Part shown: in pieces, positions 9,931 to 20,000 of the stretch
Layout: each line of letters opens with the position of its first letter
Numbering within the stretch: position 1 is the first letter of the stretch
NCBI RefSeq assembly: GCF_000003815.2
Contig: NC_049981.1
Span: 3,055,905 to 3,086,338 of the forward strand
Reading direction: 5' to 3'
DNA: 30,434 nucleotides
Source: Branchiostoma floridae
Taxonomy: Eukaryota > Chordata > Leptocardii > Amphioxiformes > Branchiostomatidae
The notes under the pieces: generated by a model
Told to the model about the DNA's origin: nothing
Database searches by the model: none
The model's input: the letters and a program-made list of their open reading frames with translations, nothing else
Translations under genes and position numbers: made by a program

Positions 9931-9995
9931 AACACGCACACACACAAACACAAAAACACACATACAGACACGTACACACAGACATACAGATGCAG
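9931..9995. repeat. (CA)n microsatellite in the FMO 3' region
   Basis: Imperfect CA array preceded by a run of C (about 9918-9927), shortly after the FMO stop codon. Confidence 0.9.
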
Positions 9996-10028
9996 GTACA
10001 GACACCCACCCACTGACACACAGGAACA

Positions 10029-10230
10029 TAATTATGCATAAGTTTCCAATGTTTATGCATAATTATGCTTAAGGTTCCATCATATATATATATATATATA
10101 TATGCATAACTATGCTTGTTCCAAGGGTATAAAGATTCCAAGGATTATGCATAATTATGTATAACCATTGGAAACGTACGCATAAATATGCATAAATCTG
10201 GAACCTTATGCATAATTATGTAAATTATGT
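10029..10230. repeat. Inverted ATGCATAATTATGCAT-rich repeat around (TA)n
   Basis: The left segment 10032-10072 (GTTTCCAATG-TTTATGCATAATTATGC) is the inverse of 10144-10186 (TATGCATAATTATGTATAACC then ATTGGAAAC), separated by (TA)n at 10082-10103. A third partial copy follows at 10198-10225. It looks like a degenerate foldback MITE, or a palindrome expanded beside a microsatellite. Confidence 0.75.
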
Positions 10231-10333
10231 ACAGTTATGCCAATTTAGACTAATCCTGGGGGTCGTTAATGGCTGCTACGTATTTCTTACATCATATTTA
10301 CTTACAGGTTATGATATCAGCGATAGGACGTTA

Positions 10334-10339
10334 AATAAA
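10334..10339 (+). promoter_or_regulatory. Candidate polyadenylation signal for FMO
   Basis: AATAAA on the plus strand 485 bp after the FMO stop. It is the first canonical signal downstream. Usage is an inference. Confidence 0.45.
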
Positions 10340-10566
10340 GACCGTGCCATAATGATCAACATAATGATTGTGGGCACTAAAGGAAGAAAGAAAGGTAACG
10401 CTTTGACCAGTTCGTCATACTGTGGTACCTTGTACATGTAGGTAATCTGCCTTCTCCGAACAAGCGGCCCTTTTCAGTGCTAACTCAACTACTCCAAAAA
10501 GGACCATATCTCTCACAGAACGCCAGCGAAATAAACTACGTCTCAAAATATCAGTCATCAGTGTGG

Positions 10567-10572
10567 TTTATT
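10567..10572 (-). promoter_or_regulatory. Candidate polyadenylation signal for SLC18
   Basis: AATAAA on the minus strand, 355 bp past the proposed SLC18 stop at 10927. It supports placing the terminal exon at 10927-11013. Confidence 0.45.
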
Positions 10573-10926
10573 CTGATATGGAGTGGAAAACTGGAAGCAT
10601 TTCTCTAGCAACCAATCATACGCAACGTTAAGAAGATATTATGCAGGTAACGTTACGTATTTAAGGTGTTATGTGTATGTAAAACATGTTATACATATTA
10701 AGTGGTTCTACAAACGATGTGAAATTGGGACTTTTGATATGTCTTGTCTAATCCAAATCGTCCCCCCAGATTCTGCTGAGGTCAAACTAGTCTGTTATTG
10801 TGAAAACAGACAAAATGGAACTTACTATTTGCCTCTTTTTCTTACTTTCATTACGTTATAGCGTCACGGATGATATAAATGGGGACTTCTGATATACCTT
10901 GTCAAATAATAACGTACAATAATGAC

Positions 10927-11013
10927 TCAAAAACCGTCCCTAGGTTGAGGATTGTAGGGCAGCGTCGTCAGCTGATTCTCATGCATCTTTTCACTCTCCT
11001 TATGGACGATTAC
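10927..11013 (-). CDS. SLC18: Proposed terminal SLC18 exon (cytosolic tail)
   Basis: Acceptor CTCCACTTGCAG, phase 0, then [18 protein letters not shown], a few more polar residues ending in RDGF, and TGA at 10927-10929. Composition and length suit an SLC18 cytosolic tail, and an AATAAA follows at 10572-10567 (minus). The assignment is indirect because tails are poorly conserved and the intron would be 6,966 bp. Confidence 0.6.
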   Translation of the reverse strand, partial: VIVHKESEKMHENQLTTLPYNPQPRDGF

Positions 11014-14000
11014 CTGCAAGTGGAGGAAGGTAAAATCAGCTAGAATGGAATTCTACTGTAAATTTAAAGGTAAAAGTGGTCTATAGCTCTTTTGATTCAT
11101 CCTCTTACGCAGGGACATCCAACAGCGAAACCGCCTGTCTGGATGTACCCTGCTCTTTCAACCGTCACCCTCAGTTCCTGACCGCCCTGCTTATGAATAT
11201 TAATGAACTTACCCTTATATATGCGAGACCCCTTTTGAAAACTGAAAGGCCTGACAGCTGGTTTTTTTTTTTGGGGGGGGGGGGGTCCACAGGAACTAAG
11301 GGTGACGATTGAAAGAGCAGGGTACATCCAGACAGGCGGTTTGGCTGTTGGATGTCTCTGCGTAGGAGGATGTTTTGAGGCAGTGTGTTGTCACCCCTTA
11401 TGTCTAATTCATGGTTATTAGTTAAGTCAATGAAGGTTTGTTATTCATGTTATATGATTTGCAAATCAACATTTTCTCAAGACACTGGATACACTCTTGA
11501 AAATTTTCTGTTACCTTAACTTGTTACTTTTTTGTTGAATACCTTGAAGGTTTCGGTGAATAGTTAATGCTATTGTTCCAGCCAATACATTCACCTTGGT
11601 GACGTCTCAATGACGTCATATTACATTACAACACCTTTCAATTCAACACCTTCATTATCTTTATCCTTTACACCATTCTATGAAAATTTAGTAGTTTTAC
11701 AATAAGTCGTTTAGGAGTTTACAAATGTGTCCCTCGAAAGTCCCCCCCCCGCCCTCATACATTAAGTTTAAGTTTATCCTTTACACCATTCTATGAAAAT
11801 TTAGTAGTTTTACAATAAGTCGTTTAGTAGTTATTGTAGTTACAAATGTGGCCCTCGAAAGCCCCCCGCCCCCCCTCATAGATTAAGTTTAAGTTAACCT
11901 TGACAGCTTCTAGCTTTTTATATTATACTGTTATTGTCCAAGAGGCTCCACCTTAAGTTTGGAATTCCGCTTTTCCCATTTTGACAAGTGCTAATATTTT
12001 CAGTATAAAAGCACCTGGTCCAAAAGTCTTAACATATGATTGACAAGTATGATGAACAGTTGTGAAATATGACAATAACTTTCATGAATATTCATTTTGA
12101 AAATTTTCTTCCTGCAGGAATTCCTGCAGGAAGCGTTTTTCCTGCAGGAATTCCTGCAGGAAAACCCTTTTTCTGCAGGAATGCTGCAGGTATTCCTGCA
12201 GAAATTCCTGCAGGAGAAAGGTAAATTCCTGCAGGAAGAAAGTTTCCTGCAGGAATTTCTGCAGGAAGGGCCTTATAATTCATATCTAAAGCAATGACAG
12301 CAAGAGTTCTTTATGCATTTAATTTTGTTTTGAAACTGTTAAACAATGCCAATTTCATTAGATGTTTCAGACATGACTTTAACTTATAATGTATACAAAA
12401 CAGATAATTATATAATGGAGGCATCTTTTATTGCTTCATTTTCCTAGTTTTATTGATTGTGTTACTGGAGATGCCTGGCATTAGAAATAACTGACCTATG
12501 AATGGCTACTCATATTTTTCAGAGGTACAGAAGCTTGGGCATGGTTACTTCTTTCATTTTCTCCTTTTACATCACCACTGAGGATTTATGAGTATCTAAG
12601 CCAATTTGATTGTAGATGTACAATGTAGGTGCAAGTCAGGAACATAAAGACAAATGCATAAATTTCATGACAGGGCTAAGCTTCCCTTAAAAGTATAAAT
12701 TCAATTATTGTAAATTGCACATGTAAGGGTAGGGTGCCCTAATAGGATAATCATTGGAGTCCATAAGAAAAGTAACTGTACAATGAAAGTACAATACTTT
12801 TTAGTTACAGGTTGAGTAAAAACCTATATCCTATTATCAGTGCCAACCTGATGAAATTATTTTCGGAACTTCCAGTTACTGTAACTATTTACTGAATTCT
12901 AAACTGTAGTAAATCAAATGGTACATTCAGTTTCGCTCATCTGGCAGAAAAGTAGATGACATGAACCACCTTGTTGCCATGCTGATCGCTGGCGTTTGGG
13001 TTATAGAAACCAACCACTGGCGGCTTTATCTCATGATGCACCCCTCAGGGTAAAACATTGATCCTCTATTAACATATAGCCAGGTGGCATTCACCAGTCA
13101 TATTTTATGTTGGTTATGACACCATAACACAATATTAGAAGTGTCCCGAGCCGGGTGCCAGGACACCTAGAAATTCATTAAACACTGGTGCTTAAATGAA
13201 TCTTTATAGGTATCTGAACAGCTGTGTGTAATGAAGTTCTAAGTGCCCAATAGAAAATAATTATCAACCATCACCAGATCAGATCAGATCACAATCAGAA
13301 CAACACCCTGTCCTCATCTGGAACTCTTTACATGCTCTAAAATCCTTGAGATTGGGACAAAGGCCTTTTTATCACAAGAGTGTGATATTATCACCTCCCC
13401 TCCCCTTTCTCACCTATCTCTAGAGAAGTCATTACCTTATCTCCTTTGCACCTACATGTAGGTGTTTAAACTTCAGCAACAACAATGCATGTATTAATTT
13501 AAAATGACAGGTAATTAGAGAAGTGAATGGTAGTTGCCTTATTCAGTACCTCCACTGGTGTCCATAACAGGTCAGTGTAACCAAGGAGGTTCCTTGTTTT
13601 CAACCTGCCTTGGTGTTACACTGCATAGAAAACTGAAGTTTACCAAAGAGGTTTAACTACCTTGTAGATCACCAAGGAGTTTAAATTAAAATGCTCTGAT
13701 CTCACTGACCTTAGACCTAGATTTTACAACAACCTTGGAATAGGTATAAGTTTTAGTCTTTACTATTTGCCTTTCAATTGGTAATCTTTACTCTTGTCTT
13801 GGCTACCCTAGGTCTCTTGTTTAAGCAAGGGGCTTTTATCTTGGTTTAAGACAAAACATTTCCTGATGATGGGTTTGAAGGCTGATACTGATAGCCAGAA
13901 TAAAGCTACCATACCAGAATGGCCATCACATCAAAATGTATGCCACAGGCCTTCTGCTATTCAAAATTAACAAGGAAAATTTGCCAACACAGAGGGTATT

Positions 14001-17000
14001 GATATGTAAAATTTGGGGTCCTGGCCCATGGACTATCTTGCAAGTACTAGCAATTTTTATACCATAGAGTCAGGCATTGAAAAGCAGAAAGGCCCACAAA
14101 ATAACAACAAACTTTTTGATAACCAAACTTATTGATAACCTGGGCTTCATCTGGTCCAAAGAACCATTATCTTTTTGACCATTAATAAACTTGAAGCCCG
14201 CTATGAAGCTGTTACCAGTATGATTCATTATGAGCCAGAAGGCAGACATAACCGCATTCCTCTGGAACTAAGAATTTGCCAATACTGTAACTTGAATAAG
14301 ATAGAGGATGGGTGTCACTTTATTGTTGACTGTACTTTATACAACAACAAATGAAAAGACCTCTTTGAAAATATACAACATATGTTCCCTAATTTCCGAT
14401 ACTTGAATACCACGGAAAAATTCATATTTTTCATGCAATTAGATAAACCATACATTATTGATTTCATCTGTCCTTATGTTTATAACTAATAAATTAAGAA
14501 GCTAGAAGAAGTTGAACCAAGGAGCTTTTGTTGAACTTGTAAATGCTAGAATGTATTATTAGCATATGTATCTAGGTGATAAGATACCTTTTTCTTATCA
14601 AAATTGTACATTATCACTAGCGCTACGACCTGTACTTAGCTTGTTTGAGCACAAATGTACAATAAAGGTCATTCATTCATTCATTCATTATAGAAACATC
14701 AGGCAAAAGTTTGTTCCAGAGATTATTTGTAGTTTCCAAATCCTATTACTATTACATGGGCCTGTATATAAGGCACTCACTTTCCTCTTTTTGGTAATTA
14801 TGCACATTGTTATGCAGGTTCAAAGGAGGTCAGTTATTGTTAAGGCATGCTCCCCAATTAGGAAGTTGAATTAGCAAGTCCCACAGGGACTGTCCCAAAG
14901 CACTGGATGGAAAGATTCAGAACACCTCCTTGAGAAATTTCTATACCGACCTGCTTTTGAGCCAGGTGGGCAGTCAGTTCAAAGAAAATTTCAGATTAGA
15001 ACTAGAAGAACTTCAAAATTGTAGAAACCTGAAAATTCACTTCTGGGATAGATTACAGGATTCAAATGGTTAAAGCAGATCGGCTTTCATCAATAAAAGC
15101 TCCTTGATCTCACCAACTTGATCTGGCTTAACACTTTTGGACTGCCTACTAATGGAAATCTTAGAATTCAGAAAAATTGAAAATTAGGCGGTGCTCTGCA
15201 TAATGCACTATAGCCAACCTCTCACTTTACATAATATTAATATATATATACCATTGAAGCTTGGATCCAGGTTACATCCAGGTACGTGGCGTCATACTTT
15301 GTGGCATCACCCAGGAAAATAAAAGTTTTTAGATAATAATCTTATATTTCGGCCAAGTCTCTGAATCAAATTTTTTTTTGAAACAGGATGTGTTTGACGG
15401 CACTTGAAAGGCCATGAAGGAACGCAGCTTCTTACAGTGGCATAAGATAGTATTGTCAGCCTGCAAGGTCTGCTTGGAGATTAAGAGGTTTGGTGCTGAT
15501 CATAGACAAAGAATCACTGTGGGGTTCAAAGGACACCAAGTGACCAGTCTAACCAAGGAGCTTTTATTCTGATATAAAAGCTCCTTGGTCTAACTAGTCT
15601 GTTCTGTCAACGTTAATAGCTTGAGTGGTAAATGTGTTGGGTTCGTGAGCTGGCGGGCCCAGGTTAAAATCCTGGGAGCCAGGAGACTACAACTTTCCTC
15701 TTGTGTTTCAGAAGTGTATTAGGTTGTGAAGGACGTTGCACTTCTGTGACTGTGTCAGTGGGAAAGGTCACATTACCATGCATGCCTTTTTCTGAACTGA
15801 ACTGGTAGCCGGATCACAAATCCAGTACGCTACCGCTGTCGCCACAAAAGCTCAGAGCTCATTGGCAAGGACGGTAGGCACTACTTGAACCCACTGTTAC
15901 CGTAGCTGGGCAAAAACAAACTTTTTTTGGCTCTCCATCCTGCACCAGGTTTTGGAAAGCAGTCGTAGCCAAACTTGAAAGACAAAGAATCACTGTGCAA
16001 CAGTGGGGTTCAAACGACCAACTGACCAACTTTGAAACTAGTCAAGCAGCCCACAGCCAAACCCCCCCCCCCCCAACCCCCCTTACGAGAGGCAGTCCAG
16101 CTTTTATTTTCGACCGCTCTGGTCTGATTTTACAAGGGTCATTACTGACAGAAGGGGGTCTGATAGCGAGCAGTTGTTTAATGTATTATAAATGCAGCTT
16201 GAAGGGCAAATTGAGCAAGGTACAGCTGGATTGGAAGGGCACAGAGGGGCTGACTTCATTCCATGATGCCTATATTAAACCTCCTTGGTTTGAGCAGTCT
16301 TAATTTATTACCTTATTATAAGTCCACAATGACCATCAAATCTTTGCAAAACTTCAAGAAAAATTGTTCATAGTTTATCCCTAAATTGAAGACAACCTTG
16401 ATTTACCCTTCTGGTTTAACTATTTCACATCTAAATAGATTAGTGTAAATGTGAACTTAGGTTTCTGAAATTCTGTAATTCTTCTGTAATTTCTTCTTGC
16501 TGTGGACCCCCAAGTTCCAGGGTTCTCTGAAGGCCTTGGATCCTAAGCACTACTTGGTTGCAGCAAGGAGGTTAAAGAAGCAGGCAGCCAGGATGTTTGG
16601 ACCTGGGGAACAATTAGTCCTTTGATAATTGATATTGGACACCAGCATCCTTTGCATATCTTTAGAACAATAGCTGACCTTACTTTGAACCCGCATTACA
16701 ATAGCGCATACTTACTTGAATTTTCAACAAGAGGAAGCAAGCTCCTGGCTTTCTTAGGCCCAATTTTAAACTTTATGAAATATTCTCTGGAACAAACTTG
16801 CAATAAAATGAATCATGATAACAACTTCATGGCAAATAATTCAATCCCATTATATTAAAGTGTTAATCTTATGATGGTCAAAATATGACCAACTAGATCA
16901 AACAAATCTCAGGTTGCTGACCAAGGACCTTTCATTATTTGCCACATTCAACTTGGTACTGCATTTTCAAGATATCAATGCATGCATGTAAGGAGCATTC

Positions 17001-20000
17001 GAACAGAGGAGTTTCAATTTCAAGTACAAAATGTAAATGTATTTGTTGAAAAAGTTGCATGAATAGGAGAAACTACTACAGTAAAACCTTTGTTGCGTAC
17101 TTTTTTGCCGGTGCAGCTTAAGTCAGGTACCCAATTTTACACCTGACGTGGGCAACATCCCTAGATGGTCTTTATTAGCGAAGCACAGCCAAGAGAGATG
17201 TATAATTGTACTTCTCCCTAGGGACCAATTAATGCCATTCTTATATTTTTCACCCCCTGCAATGTACTTAATAAAAATATGAACTTGATTGGGTAAAGCA
17301 TTTTTAAGTTATTGACCGGCAGTCCGGAATTAATTTTTATTTTAATTAAATTGCGGCTTGTTAAAGCTAGAAAAATGCAACATGGTAAAAAATGCCTCTA
17401 TTATATATGAAAATATAGTGAAAGTCAGGTCTGATAAACAACTAAAGTGATGGGCTCAGTTTAACAGTTTCAAAACAAAATCAAATTCATGAAGAACTCC
17501 TATCTTAGTGTCATTGATCTAGATATGAATTATAGGCCATTCCTGCAGAAATTCCTGCAGAAATTCCTGCAGGAAACATTCTTCCTGCAGGAATTTACCT
17601 TTCTCCTGCAGGAATTTCTGCAGGAATACCTGCAGCATTCCTGCAGGAAAAGGGTTTTCCTGCAGGAATTCCTGCAGGAAAAACGCTTCCTGCAGGAATC
17701 CCTGCAGGAATTCCTGCAGGAAGAAAATTTTCAAAATGGATATTCATGAAAGTTATTATCATATTTCACAACTGTACATCATACTTGTCAATCATATGTA
17801 AAGACTTTGCACCAAGTGCTTTTATATTGAAAATATTAGCACATTTCAAAATGGGAAAAATGGAATTCCAAACTTAAAATGGAGCTTCTTGTCCTAAAAG
17901 GAAGCAGACACTGTCTGAAGCGTCTGACCGTTTCTAAATTTTATCAAGTTGCTTCTCAGTAACTTAAGTGTAAGCTTACCAGTTTTTCCTTCTTTTCTTT
18001 ACTTGGGGGATTCCGCAGTAGGATGGCCAAAGGGCTGAGAAGGATGTTGAATGTCCCTGCGCCCAGCATCATCCAAAAGAACCCTACAGAATTCAGTAAA
18101 AACCCTCCAATCCCGAGTCCTACAGTCAGGCAGATTAAACATGGTTTAAATTAGATATATTCTTGCTATTATGTTCTGTAAAATATTATAGCAGACTGTC
18201 ATAGGGCTTAAACCTAGAAACCCCTGCCAAAGTCAAAGTGATATTCAAAGCCATCTTTGAATAGAGGCTGTTTGCATGCACCAACATTTGTAACATGGTT
18301 CATAAACAATAGTCAGTCAATATTTTTATGATATATAATCTGTTACTAAAACCTACCAACAACAGTGGCGGTGCACACGGCGGTCTCAGAGATGGCGAAG
18401 GCGCTACCGTATCTGGAGCCATGCCTGAATCACACATAGACATATAACTTCATTGTAACAGGTACAATGTACGGCAATCTGGATATACATGGGAGTTGAA
18501 CTCTATACTATTGCAAATATCTAACAACTAATCTAATCTAATATAACAGTATAAACAATCTAGTTAATATCGTAAAAGCTAATACGTCAGAATCTCAGGA
18601 GTTAAATCACGGCAAACTCCCTTCCACAGCAAACTACCTTCCTCGACAAACTCCCTTTCCCGGCACAAGAGAACCTAGCATACGTTGAAAATTGCAAACC
18701 AACGCCCCCCCCCCCCCCCCCCAAAAAAAAACACCCCCAGCCCCGTCCAAAAACTGCAAGGGAGTCTACTCACCATGGATTTTCGGTCAAACTCGTGGAC
18801 CTTCTTCAGATGCACGATTCATCTAAAAAAGGTCGACGAAGTTGACCAAAAATTTATGGTGAGTTCCTTTCTGCTGTGTTGGAACAGAGCTTAAACGTGA
18901 CAACTATGGATTCTACCAACACAGAGGAGCTTCTATTGGGAGATCGTAAATCGTTAGCGCAATACACATTTCTCACGTGGTGTCCATCATAGATTGAAGA
19001 CGAGGTCAATGAGGCAAACAGACAAAACTTATTTCTAAAATCAGCTCCCATTTACTTTTTTTCCAGACCACACAAATTTTCCCAATATAAGATCAAATAA
19101 TAAATAATTATTATAACCAATGTTATGCAACGAAATACGTAGAGATTCAGACTCGCGTACTGATCCCATAGTCCCTTAAGAGATGCAAAATAAAAACATA
19201 ATAATGCAAATATTTGACGGACATGCAGCCATTCTCTTATTGGTCAATTTTCTAATTTCCATGCTACCATTGGTTACACTACTGATCATGATGGACAGTC
19301 TTTTGTTTGCCTCATTGAACTCGTTTTAGATCTATCATGGCCGCCGCGTGACAAAGGTGTATTAAAGGACAAGATTAGTCGTCACCTGATGTCCGCTAAG
19401 TGCCCGATCTCTGTCACCACACTAGTCTCTACCAGTCCTGTGTAGAGTACAATGATGTAATGATAATGAATGAATGACCTTTATTGTACATTTGTGCTCA
19501 AACAAGCTAAGTACAGGTCGCAGTGCTAGTGACAAGGTACAATTTTGTAAGAAAAGGGTATCTTATCACCTCTACATATGCTAATACATTCAAGTATGTA
19601 CAAGTTCAACTTCTTCTCGCTTCTTAAAACAGTTATAAACATAAGGACAGATGGAATCAATAATGTATGGTTTATCTAATTGCATGAGAAATATGAATTT
19701 TCCGTGGTATTCAAGTATCGGAATTTAGGGAACATACGAGCGTATGTTGTATATTTTCAAAAAGGACGTTTCTTTCGTTGTTGTATAAAGTACAGTCAAC
19801 AATGAAGTGACACTCATCCTGTATCTTGTTCAAGTTACAATATTGGCAAATTCGTTGTTCCATAGGAATGCGGTTATGTCGGCCTTTTTCAATGTGGAGT
19901 CTGTGTGAACTAATGCGGAGCTTTGTGATGGCTGTTCTGTGCCGAATGTTTGCAATCTTTAAGTAATTCTCGTCCGTTGTAGTAGTATTAAGTAATCTGC

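Larger units (their letters stand above)
11939..17891. mobile_element. Foldback-like element with about 520-bp inverted arms
   Basis: Left arm about 11939-12455 and right arm about 17365-17891 are reverse complements in the same order: a terminal block (CAAGAGGCTCCACCTTAAG left, CAAGAAGCTCCATTTTAAG right), a unique block with TGCTAATATTTTCA, an array of CCTGCAGG repeats (11 copies left, 13 right), then a block ending TTTTGTTTTGAAACTGTTAAA. Similarity fades inward. Long arms containing tandem subrepeats are typical of foldback/Galileo-type DNA transposons. No transposase was recognised in the interior, which carries nested LINE, SINE-like and tiny insertions. No clear target duplication. It lies in the last SLC18 intron. 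Confidence 0.8.

Noticed and set aside
11076-11312. Open frame over the 83-bp inverted repeat
   Set aside because: Runs into the T and G homopolymers. The opposite-strand frame is equally long because of the palindrome.
12092-12297. FLQEFLQE / PAGIPAG repeat proteins (also at 17489-17749)
   Set aside because: Translations of the TTCCTGCAGGAA array in the arms of the foldback-like element. Repeat-derived, with no other coding evidence.
15510-16030. tRNA-like GGGTTCAAA motifs
   Set aside because: No A box at the right distance and no cloverleaf. They belong to a duplicated segment (GACAAAGAATCACTGTG at two places).
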